Part shown: positions 18,975 to 26,990 of the stretch, piece by piece
Layout of the letters: each line of letters starts with the position of its first letter
Numbering within the stretch: position 1 is the stretch's first letter
Assembly (NCBI GenBank): GCA_017651515.1
Contig: JAGCCU010000006.1
Location: 1-64,000, forward strand
Length of the DNA stretch: 64,000 nucleotides
Direction: 5' to 3'
Source of the DNA: Muribaculaceae bacterium
GTDB taxonomy: Bacteria > Bacteroidota > Bacteroidia > Bacteroidales > Muribaculaceae
Translations under genes and position numbers: made by a program
Notes under the pieces: model-generated
The model's database searches: none
What the model saw: only the letters and a program-made list of their open reading frames with translations
Told to the model about the DNA's origin: nothing

Positions 18975-19721
18975 ATGAAAAAATATTTATTTAAGCGCCT
19001 TAGTGTCGTGGCGTGGGCAATGTTTGTGTTGGCCTGCGTTACGAGTTGCATGTCAACAAATAGATGCACATGCCCCTATTTTGCTAATGGTCACTGTAGC
19101 TTGGGATTTGATACCAATACACATGCAACCTTTGCTTCTCGTGATACATTAGCCGACGATTCGTTGCTTCGTGCTTTGCTCGACCTCTCTAAGTATGATC
19201 TCGTGCAATATGTTCCCGAGACACCCAAACCCATGGTGTGGCTCGATGACTCAATACCCGAAGACCTCACACCGATGTTGTCGAGTGTGAAGACAGGTAA
19301 TTCTCGTATCATGCCTCGTGACGTTACTATGGACAATACAGAGAATGCATTATATCTGTATTATACAGTGAATTCAGAAGGTAATCCCGACCCATTGCGT
19401 CTGCGCCTGCAGTACTATGCCGACGATCCTTTGCAGTACTACGAAGTGGTGTTCTTGATTGATGGTTTCGAATATCGTTTCAAGCCAGAGAACATACACC
19501 GTGGCAAAGGAACAGGTCGTATGATTTGGGAAAACAGCGACGATGTGGTGAAAGCTTCAGACAAGGACCTCATCTATGCCCTGTCACATTGCAAATGGGC
19601 AGAGATGACTCTGCTGGCAAGCAATCACATCAACCATAAGAAGGAGCTTACCGAAGATCAGATAAATGATTTCTACAACGTCCTGCAGCTATATCGCAAT
19701 GCTGGCGGCGTGATTGAATAA
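18975..19721 (+). CDS. Putative lipoprotein of unknown family, paralogue B
   Basis: 248 residues. The N-terminus has a hydrophobic segment followed by CVTSCMSTNRC, so C24 or C28 could be a lipidation site; a cluster of further cysteines (CTCPYF, HCSLG) follows. Residues ~110-248 match paralogue A: MPRDVTMDNTENALYLYY, PLRLRLQYYADDPLQY, FLIDGFEYRFKP, IWENSDDVV, DKDLIYALSHCKWAEM and INHKKELTEDQI. It has its own promoter, unlike paralogue A. No catalytic motif is obvious. The strict conservation of the C-terminal domain against divergent N-termini suggests one function presented differently. Confidence 0.7.
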   Translation: MKKYLFKRLSVVAWAMFVLACVTSCMSTNRCTCPYFANGHCSLGFDTNTHATFASRDTLADDSLLRALLDLSKYDLVQYVPETPKPMVWLDDSIPEDLTPMLSSVKTGNSRIMPRDVTMDNTENALYLYYTVNSEGNPDPLRLRLQYYADDPLQYYEVVFLIDGFEYRFKPENIHRGKGTGRMIWENSDDVVKASDKDLIYALSHCKWAEMTLLASNHINHKKELTEDQINDFYNVLQLYRNAGGVIE

Positions 19722-19801
19722 TAGCATACATGTGAGGCACAGTATATGCAACATGGTAAGAAGTAAAAGTTTTTATTAGGTAAAAATAGTGATAAGTGCG
19801 T

Positions 19802-19836
19802 GCGGCGCCTTTGCCCGGGGAGGGTAGAGGCGTCGC
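19802..19836. other. Long intergenic hairpin
   Basis: GCGGCGCCTTTGCCC (19802-19816) can pair with GGGTAGAGGCGTCGC (19822-19836) across a 5-base loop, giving 15 pairs with a few G-U. No clear T run follows on either strand, so it is not a textbook intrinsic terminator. It lies 80 bases after the stop of paralogue B and may protect or end that mRNA. Confidence 0.5.
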
Positions 19837-19885
19837 CTTCTTAATGCGGAGTTTAAATGAAGAATTATTGGTTTTGTTTTGGATA

Positions 19886-19900
19886 TCTAGACTCTCTAGA
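19886..19900. repeat. TCTAGA-N3-TCTAGA intergenic repeat, copy 1
   Basis: Two TCTAGA hexamers spaced by exactly three bases (CTC), with AT-rich sequence and GATTGATGAGAAC after it. Two more copies with the same spacing lie at 21363 and 28027. Confidence 0.6.
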
Positions 19901-19944
19901 AAATGATTGATGAGAACTAGGAAATGCGTATGTTGCAATAAAAA

Positions 19945-19973
19945 CGTTTCGCACCATTCACTGGTGCGAAACG
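19945..19973 (-). terminator. Intrinsic terminator of the wHTH gene
   Basis: Inverted repeat CGTTTCGCACCA (19945-19956) / TGGTGCGAAACG (19962-19973) with a 5-base loop; on the minus strand the stem is followed by TTTTATTG. It ends the gene at 20001-20204. Confidence 0.9.
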
Positions 19974-20000
19974 CCATAATCATGTTAACCAATAAAAATC

Positions 20001-20204
20001 TTAAAGCAGGGTAACTTCGACGTCAGTCTCAGTTTCGTTTACGTTAACCTTGCTTTCGCGGGCAAGCCAACCGATAGCAGCATAAATCTCTTTCTCTTTC
20101 AGCTTAGTAGCCTTCTTGAGACCCTTGATATTCAGCTTGCCTTCGGCCTCGTTCAGTGCATTCCAAGTAGCACCTGCCCAAAGTCCAATAGTTTCTACGT
20201 TCAT
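20001..20204 (-). CDS. Winged helix-turn-helix domain protein (DUF2582 type)
   Basis: 67 residues from the ATG at 20204; the frame extends two codons further to a TTG that is not needed. The sequence MNVETIGLWAGATWNALNE followed by a helix-rich KKATKLKEKEIYAAIGWLAR segment and a VNVNETETDVEVTLL wing fits the small wHTH family (DUF2582) widespread in Bacteroidota. Members are presumed nucleic-acid binders but no target is known to me. It is monocistronic, with its own -7 box and a strong terminator. Confidence 0.85.
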   Translation of the reverse strand: MNVETIGLWAGATWNALNEAEGKLNIKGLKKATKLKEKEIYAAIGWLARESKVNVNETETDVEVTLL

Positions 20205-20251
20205 AATCAAAAAACCTTAAATGAAACAATCTTTTCACAATAAATTCGCTG

Positions 20252-20283
20252 CAAAGGTATAGCCTTTTTGTTTTAGGACTCAA
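20252..20283 (-). promoter_or_regulatory. Promoter of the wHTH gene
   Basis: On the minus strand TACCTTTG (20259-20252) matches TAnnTTTG, and TTG (20283-20281) lies about 21 bases upstream as a -33 element. Start codon at 20204. Confidence 0.65.
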
Positions 20284-20396
20284 TTATATGTCTTTATAAT
20301 GCAACAAATCGGCACTCAATCGTTTGCATAATGGCATATTTATGCCGAGGTGATTATAAAATAAATTTGTGATTTTCATTATTATAATAAAATGTG

Positions 20397-20404
20397 TAAA
20401 TTTG
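20397..20404 (+). promoter_or_regulatory. -7 box immediately before rsgA
   Basis: TAAATTTG matches the -7 consensus but ends only 7 bases before the rsgA ATG at 20412, so if used the transcript would have almost no leader. Confidence 0.45.
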
Positions 20405-20411
20405 CAAATTT

Positions 20412-21350
20412 ATGGAAGGTCTGGTAGTGAAAAATACGGGCAGCTGGTATATGGTACGGTATCAAGATGGTGTCGAGCCGCTTGCGTGCCGCATCAAAGG
20501 AAACCTTCGTCTGAAAGGTATTCGTGCTACCAATCCTGTTGCTGTGGGTGACATGGTTATGGTTGAGGTGAAGGCAGACGGTTCGGCTGTGATTACAGGA
20601 ATCAAGCCTCGTCGCAATTATATCATTCGTCGTGCGAGCAACCTCAGTAAAGAGTATCAGATCATAGCCAGTAATCTTGATCAGGCTGTGCTTGTCGTAA
20701 CGTTGGCACAACCATTAACGAATACAACTTTCATTGACCGCTTTCTTGCCACAGCTGAGGCTTATCGAGTGCCGGCAGTTATTGCCATAAATAAGGTCGA
20801 TCTGCTTGTTGAACCTGATGACCGCGAATTGCTCGAAGCTGTCGTTTATCTCTACAGGTCGATAGGCTACACAGTAATACCCATGTCAACGGTAACGGGA
20901 GAAGGCATTGATGAATTGAGTAAAGTATTGGAAGGGAAGATGTCGCTCCTTTCAGGCAACAGTGGAGTGGGTAAGAGTTCAATCATCAACAGGTTGGTTC
21001 CAGAAGCCGGATTACGCGTGGGAGATGTGTCGGAAGCTCATCACAAGGGCATGCATACCACAACCTTTAGTGAGATGATTGACCTGTCCGGTACCGGCGC
21101 AATAATTGATACTCCTGGGGTGAAGAGTTTTGGAACCATCGACTTCGAGCCTGCTGAGGTGGCACATTATTTCCGTGAAATTTTTGCTGAGTCGGCGAAT
21201 TGCCGCTATGGTGATTGCACTCATACGCATGAGCCGGGCTGTGCAGTACTTCAGGCGGTGGAGGAAAACCGCATCAGCCAGTCGCGCTATGCCAGCTATC
21301 TGAGCATATTCGAAGAAGACCCAGACAACAAGTATAGAAAACCACAATAG
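20412..21350 (+). CDS. rsgA: Small ribosomal subunit biogenesis GTPase RsgA
   Basis: 312 residues with the circularly permuted GTPase order of RsgA: NKVDLLVE (G4) near residue 121, then the P-loop GNSGVGKSS near 183-191, then DTPGVKSFG (G3) near 236. An OB fold precedes (MEGLVVKNTGSWYMVRYQDG). The C-terminal zinc-binding segment is CRYGDCTHTHEPGC. RsgA checks the decoding centre during late 30S assembly in the cytoplasm. The start is supported by the usual N-terminus of Bacteroidota homologues. The following symporter gene begins about 50 bases downstream after a TCTAGA repeat. Confidence 0.96.
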   Translation: MEGLVVKNTGSWYMVRYQDGVEPLACRIKGNLRLKGIRATNPVAVGDMVMVEVKADGSAVITGIKPRRNYIIRRASNLSKEYQIIASNLDQAVLVVTLAQPLTNTTFIDRFLATAEAYRVPAVIAINKVDLLVEPDDRELLEAVVYLYRSIGYTVIPMSTVTGEGIDELSKVLEGKMSLLSGNSGVGKSSIINRLVPEAGLRVGDVSEAHHKGMHTTTFSEMIDLSGTGAIIDTPGVKSFGTIDFEPAEVAHYFREIFAESANCRYGDCTHTHEPGCAVLQAVEENRISQSRYASYLSIFEEDPDNKYRKPQ

Positions 21351-21362
21351 TTTTTTAGTTTT

Positions 21363-21377
21363 TCTAGATTATCTAGA
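21363..21377. repeat. TCTAGA-N3-TCTAGA intergenic repeat, copy 2
   Basis: Two TCTAGA hexamers spaced by TTA, followed by ACAACTGATAATTGACAACT, a second internally repetitive stretch, before the symporter start at 21402. Same spacing as the copies at 19886 and 28027. Confidence 0.65.
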
Positions 21378-21401
21378 CAACTGATAATTGACAACTGAAT
21401 C

Positions 21402-22748
21402 ATGACAAATAAAAGAGCAGGATTTGCAACGCGAATGGGAGCAATAGCCGCATCGGTAGGCTCGGCAGTAGGATTAGGCAACATCTGGCGTTTCCCTTAT
21501 GAGGCAGGCCAGAATGGCGGTGGTGCATTTATATTGGTATATATACTGTGTGTGCTTGCAATGGGCATACCGGTAATGCTCAGTGAATTTGTCATAGGCC
21601 GTTCGACTCACAAGTCGATGAAAGGTGCTTTGCGAGAGTTGTCTCCCGGAGGCAAGGCTCATTGGTTCACTGCGGTGTGCATAACAGGGTCGGCAGTGAC
21701 GCTGAGTTTCTACAGCGTTGTGTGTGGTTGGGTTTGCGAGTACCTTTATTTGTCATTGACAGGCGCATTGTCAGGACATACATCGCAGGAGTTCAGCGAG
21801 ATTTTCGGTAGCTTCGTTGGCTCACCGTGGCGTTGTGTGGGCTGGACACTTCTGTTCCTTCTCTTGAACTATGCTGTGATGATGCGTGGTGTGGAGAAGG
21901 GAATAGAACGCATTTCACGTGTTCTGATGCCGTTGCTGTTTCTTTTGCTAGTCGTGTTCTGTGTCAATTCGCTGACTATGCCTAAATGTCGCGAAGGATT
22001 GTCCTTCATGTTCAGCATTGATTTCTCTCAGTTTACATTCCGAGGGGCTGTCGATGCATTAGGCCAGGCATTCATGTCACTTTCGCTTGGTATTGCTTGC
22101 CTGATTACTTATTCGTCGTATTTTGATGATAAGACATCGCTTACACGCGATGCGGGAATCATTGCTTTACTGGATACGCTCGTAGCCCTGTTGGCAGGTA
22201 TCATGATTTTCCCTGCCGTGTTCTCATATGGTTTCCAACCCGAGGCTGGCCCGAAACTCGTGTTTGAAGTGCTTCCGGCTATTTTCCAGCAGATGATTGG
22301 AGGGCAAGTTTGGTGCATCCTGTTTTTTGTTCTGTTGCTGTTTGCTTCACTAACGAGCACCATTTCGTTGAGCGAGATTTCCATTTCTTATCTCATCGAG
22401 GAGCACGGCCAGAGTCGTGGCCGTGCTACGTTGTGGAGCAGTATTGTTGTGGTAGTTGTTGCCGTTGTGTGTGCCCTGTCGTTCAACGTTCTTGACGATA
22501 TAAAGGCCTTCGGCATGAACATTTTTGACCTGCTCAACTATGCATCGTCCAACTTTTTCATGTTGTTGGGCGGAATGTTCACGGCTGTGTTTGTGGGCTG
22601 GATAGTTGACCGCAAGATTGTGCGCGCCCAGCTCAATGACGGCTCTCGACTGGCACGCATCGTGGTGCCGTGCATGGTGTTCTGCATGCGCTTTGTAGCC
22701 CCTGTAGCTATTTTACTCATTTTCCTATATTACGTAGGGATATTTTAG
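21402..22748 (+). CDS. Sodium-dependent transporter of the neurotransmitter:sodium symporter family
   Basis: 448 residues with about eleven to twelve hydrophobic segments. The first carries the family signature GSAVGLGNIWRFPYEAGQNGGGAF with the unwound NIWRFP sodium/substrate site; GRSTHKSMKGAL follows the second helix. Homologues import amino acids with Na+ across the inner membrane (LeuT fold). The substrate cannot be told from sequence. Length fits bacterial members. A weak hairpin at 22757-22790 follows. Confidence 0.93.
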   Translation: MTNKRAGFATRMGAIAASVGSAVGLGNIWRFPYEAGQNGGGAFILVYILCVLAMGIPVMLSEFVIGRSTHKSMKGALRELSPGGKAHWFTAVCITGSAVTLSFYSVVCGWVCEYLYLSLTGALSGHTSQEFSEIFGSFVGSPWRCVGWTLLFLLLNYAVMMRGVEKGIERISRVLMPLLFLLLVVFCVNSLTMPKCREGLSFMFSIDFSQFTFRGAVDALGQAFMSLSLGIACLITYSSYFDDKTSLTRDAGIIALLDTLVALLAGIMIFPAVFSYGFQPEAGPKLVFEVLPAIFQQMIGGQVWCILFFVLLLFASLTSTISLSEISISYLIEEHGQSRGRATLWSSIVVVVVAVVCALSFNVLDDIKAFGMNIFDLLNYASSNFFMLLGGMFTAVFVGWIVDRKIVRAQLNDGSRLARIVVPCMVFCMRFVAPVAILLIFLYYVGIF

Positions 22749-22756
22749 CCCTGCAA

Positions 22757-22790
22757 ACCGCCTGACCCAGAGGGTCTGCTGCACAGCGGT
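22757..22790 (+). terminator. Possible weak terminator after the symporter
   Basis: ACCGC (22757-22761) / GCGGT (22786-22790) enclosing GACCC (22764-22768) / GGGTC (22772-22776), followed by GCCTTTTC. The stem is interrupted and the T tract short. Confidence 0.4.
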
Positions 22791-22796
22791 GCCTTT

Positions 22797-22937
22797 TCAA
22801 TACATCCATTCAAGTAGACATCCTAGTATGGTGGCGATTGCAAGCATTGTGAGTTGAAACAGGCAGTCGTCAGCATTGTAGTGACTCTTTCGTGCAGATG
22901 TCATTGAACTTTCAATGATGTTGATGATCTCTTTCAT
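22797..22937 (-). CDS. Putative small membrane-type protein, 46 residues
   Basis: An ORF from the ATG at 22937 (MKEIINIIESS...) with a C-terminal hydrophobic stretch (LFQLTMLAIATILGCLLEWMY) that could be a single transmembrane helix. A perfect -7 box on the same strand lies about 50 bases upstream. The frame extends further upstream only to a TTG located inside that box, so the ATG is preferred. No homologue is known to me and codon evidence is limited by size. It lies alone in a 0.5-kb gap between the symporter and the coiled-coil gene. Confidence 0.5.
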   Translation of the reverse strand: MKEIINIIESSMTSARKSHYNADDCLFQLTMLAIATILGCLLEWMY

Positions 22938-22988
22938 AATTGTGTGTTTTTGTGTGGTATGAATTCGGTTTGTGAAGTATTCACGCTG

Positions 22989-22996
22989 CAAAGTTA
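22989..22996 (-). promoter_or_regulatory. -7 box for the small ORF
   Basis: Minus-strand TAACTTTG is a perfect TAnnTTTG match, 52 bases upstream of the ATG at 22937. No good -33 element was seen. Confidence 0.5.
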
Positions 22997-23103
22997 GTCG
23001 CTACATGTGCTGTAACTGGGCACATCTAAGTTAAACAATGTTGAGGATGGTTCGAAATAAGTAATTTTAGAACATTCTGAAACTGTTGACGCAGTTGTTA
23101 TAT

Positions 23104-23141
23104 CTCACCTCAGGCCGATTGAAGCCTGAGGTGAGTTTTTT
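23104..23141 (+). terminator. Strong intrinsic terminator-like hairpin
   Basis: CTCACCTCAGGC (23104-23115) pairs perfectly with GCCTGAGGTGAG (23124-23135) and six T follow. It sits upstream of the coiled-coil gene and far (about 350 bases) after the symporter, with no plus-strand gene in between. The intervening sequence from 23000 to 23103 shows nothing else I can name. Confidence 0.8.
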
Positions 23142-23240
23142 ATCATAAGTGTCCACTTTTAGTTTCTACCTTAAAACATTAAGTTAAAGTATTGCTTAAA
23201 CTTTTTCTTGCTAAATAGTGCATAAGTGGATTTTTTTTGC

Positions 23241-23248
23241 TAACTTTG
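23241..23248 (+). promoter_or_regulatory. -7 box of the coiled-coil/zapA operon
   Basis: TAACTTTG 20 bases before the ATG at 23269; a T-rich tract precedes it, without a well-placed TTTG. Confidence 0.6.
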
Positions 23249-23268
23249 CACGATATTAGGTGATTATC

Positions 23269-23562
23269 ATGGCAACTGACTTGCAACAACGGCTCAATCG
23301 CATTGTGAGCAAGAGCAATGTACTGGTGGAGAAATACCAGCAGCTGCTCGTGCTCAAGCAGAGTGCTGAGGAAAAGCTTGACCAGAAGCAGCAGGAGATT
23401 GAGCAGTTGCGTCAGCAAGTTGAGCGCCTGGAGCGTGAGAACCAGTATCTACGTGTTGCACGAACTTTGTCGACAACACCCGAGCAACTGAGCGAATCAC
23501 GCATGATAATCAACCGTCTTGTGCGGGACATTGACAAGTGTATCTCACAACTGAATACATAA
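23269..23562 (+). CDS. Small coiled-coil protein upstream of zapA
   Basis: 97 residues from the ATG at 23269 (MATDLQQRLNRIVSKSNVLV); the frame can be opened three codons earlier with GTG, but the ATG is closer to a normal leader. Residues ~5-65 form one long coiled coil rich in Gln, Glu, Leu and Arg (QQEIEQLRQQVERLERENQY). The tail SRMIINRLVRDIDKCISQL is a second short helix. The position before zapA and the shape recall division-associated coiled-coil proteins such as ZapB, but I cannot show homology; the partner role is inference. Confidence 0.75.
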   Translation: MATDLQQRLNRIVSKSNVLVEKYQQLLVLKQSAEEKLDQKQQEIEQLRQQVERLERENQYLRVARTLSTTPEQLSESRMIINRLVRDIDKCISQLNT

Positions 23563-23628
23563 AATAGACACAAGTATGAGCAATTCGCATCACTACGAGG
23601 TGATGCTGAAGCGAGTATGATAAACTGA

Positions 23629-23931
23629 ATGGCAAGCGAAAAACGACATAATATCTGGTTGCAGTTGGCTGATGTCAACCATCCTATTGCTCTCAGTGTG
23701 ACAGCTGACGATGAAGTCGCTTCGAGAGAAGCAGAGAGGTTGGTCAACACACTGTGGGACACATGGATGAAGCGCTATGGCGAGAAATCGTCGTCGCACG
23801 AGTTGCTGGCGCGTGTCGCTTTCCAGTTTGCCCGACTCTACTGGGTTGCTTACCAGCAGAGTAACGAAGTCAATGATTTCCTCGCCGACTTTGAGCAGAA
23901 GCTCGATGAGTTGGTTGTCAACGTTGAGTAG
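23629..23931 (+). CDS. zapA: Cell division protein ZapA
   Basis: 100 residues matching the ZapA fold: an N-terminal beta domain (IWLQLADVNHPIALSVTADDE), then helices including REAERLVNTLWDTWMKRYG and a long C-terminal helix. ZapA promotes FtsZ protofilament bundling at the division site. It follows the coiled-coil gene by 66 bases. That gap contains a 14-codon ATG ORF I do not regard as a gene. Confidence 0.85.
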   Translation: MASEKRHNIWLQLADVNHPIALSVTADDEVASREAERLVNTLWDTWMKRYGEKSSSHELLARVAFQFARLYWVAYQQSNEVNDFLADFEQKLDELVVNVE

Positions 23932-23944
23932 GCGGCTGTTGTTG

Positions 23945-24091
23945 TTACCTGGATAAAGTCAGTCTTTATACCAGGGCACGATATGAAGCCCTGCCCGATA
24001 TAGACTTGAGAGATAAGGTTCCTGCACTTTCCTATTGCGAAGGGTGTCCTGTCGTGGGACGTTTCCTGGCATGAGAGGTAAGTGCTTTTTT
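23945..24091 (+). ncRNA. Structured RNA region between zapA and rny, candidate 6S-like RNA or rny leader
   Basis: The 192-base gap is unusually GC-rich for an intergenic region here and folds locally. CCTGG-ATAAAG (23948-23958) pairs with CTTTAT-A-CCAGG (23964-23975); GGGC/GCCC pairs follow (23974 / 23988); GCACTT (24024-24029) pairs with AAGTGC (24080-24085) and is directly followed by six T, like a terminator. In many bacteria the 6S RNA gene lies just after zapA, so 6S is an attractive identity, but I see no TAnnTTTG box at its expected 5' end and have not matched it to a covariance model. A leader or attenuator of rny is the alternative. Confidence 0.45.
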
Positions 24092-24123
24092 ATTAATATA
24101 TTATATACAATTTTTAAATTAAA

Positions 24124-25665
24124 ATGGACATTATAATTAATTTGGTAATTGGTTTAGTGGCTCTTATTTTGGGAGCTGTGATTGCCAATTACATTGCGCG
24201 CAAGAGTGCAAAGTCGCAAGCCAGCGAGATCATTGAGAAGGCTAAGCTTGAGGCTGAGGTGCTCAAGAACAATGAGATAATAAAGGGTAAGGAAGAAGGA
24301 ATGGCGATCAAGAGCGATGCAGAAAAGCAGGCTAACCAACGCTTGCAGAAAGTGCAGTCGAGCGAGGCAAAAGCCAAGCAGCGCGAGCTTCAGCTCAACC
24401 AGCAGCAAGGAGACTTGCAGCGTCGTAAGAATGAGTTGGACACACTCAAGCAAAAAATAGATAGCCAGACCAACGAATTGGAATATCGCACAAAGGAGGT
24501 TGACAAGCTCGAAAAGAACGTGCGTGAGACACTTGAGCACGTGAGTGGCCTCACAGCCGAAGAGGCAAAGGAAAAACTCGTTGAGAGCCTCAAGGATGAA
24601 GCAAAGACAGCTGCAGCAAGCTATATAAACGACATTATGGACGATGCCAAACTTACAGCGAACAAAGAGGCAAAGCGTATCATAGTTGAGACTATACAGC
24701 GAGTTGCAACTGAGACAGCCGTGGAAAACGCTGTTACAGTGTTCCACATCGATAACGACGAGATAAAAGGACGTATCATAGGTCGTGAAGGTCGCAACAT
24801 CCGCGCCTTGGAAGCTGCTACCGGTATTGAAATTATCGTTGATGACACGCCCGAAGCTATCGTCCTCTCTGGATTCGATCCTGTGCGTCGCGAGATTGCC
24901 CGCCTTGCCCTGCACCAGCTGGTGGCCGATGGCCGCATCCATCCCGCTCGCATCGAAGAGGTCGTAGCAAAGGTTCGTAAGCAGGTAGAAGAGGAAGTTA
25001 TAGAGACTGGCAAACGCACGGCAATTGACTTAGGTATTCACGGTTTACATCCCGAACTTATTCGTCTGATCGGTAAGATGAAATACCGCTCGAGCTATGG
25101 CCAGAATCTGTTGCAACACAGCCGTGAGACAGCCAATCTATGTGCTATCATGGCAAGCGAGCTTGGTCTGAATCCCAAGAAGGCCCGTCGAGCCGGCCTG
25201 TTGCACGACATAGGCAAAGTGCCCGATGATGAGCCCGAATTGCCACATGCAGAGCTCGGCATGAAGCTTGCAGAGAAATATAAGGAAAAAGCTGACATCT
25301 GCAATGCTATCGGTGCTCACCACGATGAAGTGGAAGCTGCCAGTATCTATGCCCCAATAGTACAAGTATGCGATGCGATTTCTGGTGCTCGTCCTGGTGC
25401 TCGCCGTGAGGTGGTGGAGGCTTATATAAAGCGACTCAATGACCTTGAGCATCTTGCTGCCAGCTATCCCGGTGTCGTGAAGACCTATGCCATCCAGGCT
25501 GGTCGTGAGCTCCGCGTGATAGTGGGAGCCGACAAGATTTCGGATGCTGATACCGAGCGTCTAAGTACAGAAATAGCACAGAAGATTCAGGATGAACTTA
25601 CATATCCAGGACAGGTGCGCATTACCGTGATACGTGAAACTCGTGCCGTGAGTTACGCAAAGTAA
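24124..25665 (+). CDS. rny: Ribonuclease Y
   Basis: 513 residues with all RNase Y parts in order: an N-terminal transmembrane helix (residues ~4-24), a long charged coiled coil to ~190, a KH domain ([21 protein letters not shown] near 219) and an HD domain with H-D residues in [15 protein letters not shown] near 358. It is a membrane-bound endoribonuclease that starts mRNA decay. The stop TAA overlaps the ATG of ricT by one base. The neighbouring structured RNA may influence it. Confidence 0.97.
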   Translation: MDIIINLVIGLVALILGAVIANYIARKSAKSQASEIIEKAKLEAEVLKNNEIIKGKEEGMAIKSDAEKQANQRLQKVQSSEAKAKQRELQLNQQQGDLQRRKNELDTLKQKIDSQTNELEYRTKEVDKLEKNVRETLEHVSGLTAEEAKEKLVESLKDEAKTAAASYINDIMDDAKLTANKEAKRIIVETIQRVATETAVENAVTVFHIDNDEIKGRIIGREGRNIRALEAATGIEIIVDDTPEAIVLSGFDPVRREIARLALHQLVADGRIHPARIEEVVAKVRKQVEEEVIETGKRTAIDLGIHGLHPELIRLIGKMKYRSSYGQNLLQHSRETANLCAIMASELGLNPKKARRAGLLHDIGKVPDDEPELPHAELGMKLAEKYKEKADICNAIGAHHDEVEAASIYAPIVQVCDAISGARPGARREVVEAYIKRLNDLEHLAASYPGVVKTYAIQAGRELRVIVGADKISDADTERLSTEIAQKIQDELTYPGQVRITVIRETRAVSYAK

Positions 25666-26990
25666 TGGCCATGATTGAGAATAAAAATAACGAAGCTGTT
25701 GTCCCGTCGGGCGACCAGCCGTGCAAGACCGGTTGCCAGTCGAGCGCCACGCGCATCAGTGCCGGTGGCTGCGGAGGTCGTTGCAATCTCCGTGCAACCA
25801 ACTGGCTTGAGGATGTGCCTGGCGAGATGAACGACTTCGACATGGTGGAGGTACATTTCAAGAACACCCGCCGTGGCTTCTACCGCAATTCAGCCGGTTT
25901 GGACCTTCACATAGGAGACATGGTAGCAGTGGAGGCTAATCCGGGTCATGATATCGGAGAGGTGGCAATGACTGGCAAGCTTGTAAAGTTGCAGATGAAA
26001 CGTGCCAACCTCAAGCCTGATGTTGAAATCCTTCGAGTGTTCCGCAAGGCAAAGCCTGCTGATCTCGAGCGTTATGAAGAAGCAAAGGCGCGCGAGGTGG
26101 ATACCATGATACGTTCGAGGCAGATTGCTGTAGACTTGGGTTTGAAGATGAAAATCGGCGACGTGGAGTATCAGGGTGACGGCAACAAAGCAATATTCTA
26201 CTACATTGCCGATGAGCGCGTAGATTTCCGTCAGCTTATCAAGGTTCTTGCCGAAGTGTTCAGAATACGTGTTGAGATGAAGCAGATTGGTGCTCGTCAG
26301 GAAGCGGGCCGCATTGGCGGTATAGGTCCCTGCGGTCGCCCGTTGTGCTGTGCATCATGGATGACAAGTTTTGTAAGCGTTGCAACCAATGCTGCACGCT
26401 TCCAGGATATTTCACTTAATCCTCAGAAACTGGCAGGACAGTGCGCCAAGCTTAAGTGCTGCATCAACTTTGAGGTTGACACTTACGTGGAAGCGGGTAG
26501 GGAAATGCCGTCAAGCGAAGTTGTGCTTGAAACCCGCGACAGGCAATACTTCCATTTTAAGACCGATGTGCTGAAACGTGAGATTTCCTACAGCACCAAA
26601 AAGGGTATACCTGAAAATTTGGTCACACTGCCAGTAGAACGTGTATATGAGGTTATTTCTCTCAATGAGAATGGCATAAAACCCGACAAGCTGGCACTTG
26701 ATGATGCCGAGCGGGAGTTTGAGAAGAATGCTTTCGGTGATATTCTCGGTCAGGATGCCATTAACCGCTTCGACAAAAAGAAAAAGAAGAAGTCAAAGAA
26801 AAATCGTGAATCTCATACCGAGCCTGAACAGCAACAGCATCAATTAATAGATGCCGAAGTTGTCCGTTCGGAGAGTCGACCGCTTCGACAGCGTGACAAC
26901 AAGCACCGTCAGCCGAATCATCGCAAGAACGACCGCAAGATGTTCCGTCCGCGTGACAATGGCGTCAAGAATCAGGAAAACCGGCAGTAG
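25665..26990 (+). CDS. ricT: PSP1-domain protein RicT (YaaT family)
   Basis: 441 residues. A cysteine-rich N-terminus (CKTGCQSS, GGCGGRCNL) leads into the PSP1 domain, with conserved GPCGRPLCCASW near residue 222 and QCAKLKCCINFE near 260. The last ~75 residues are a basic, probably disordered tail (KKKKKKSKKNR). In Bacillus subtilis RicT forms a Fe-S complex with RicA and RicF that acts with RNase Y. Here RicT directly follows rny with a one-base overlap, and no RicA or RicF is visible. Two ATG codons (25665, 25671) could start it. Confidence 0.88.
   Translation: MAMIENKNNEAVVPSGDQPCKTGCQSSATRISAGGCGGRCNLRATNWLEDVPGEMNDFDMVEVHFKNTRRGFYRNSAGLDLHIGDMVAVEANPGHDIGEVAMTGKLVKLQMKRANLKPDVEILRVFRKAKPADLERYEEAKAREVDTMIRSRQIAVDLGLKMKIGDVEYQGDGNKAIFYYIADERVDFRQLIKVLAEVFRIRVEMKQIGARQEAGRIGGIGPCGRPLCCASWMTSFVSVATNAARFQDISLNPQKLAGQCAKLKCCINFEVDTYVEAGREMPSSEVVLETRDRQYFHFKTDVLKREISYSTKKGIPENLVTLPVERVYEVISLNENGIKPDKLALDDAEREFEKNAFGDILGQDAINRFDKKKKKKSKKNRESHTEPEQQQHQLIDAEVVRSESRPLRQRDNKHRQPNHRKNDRKMFRPRDNGVKNQENRQ

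Noticed and set aside
23577..23621. 14-codon ORF between the coiled-coil gene and zapA
   Set aside because: Too short, no independent support; may only be chance.
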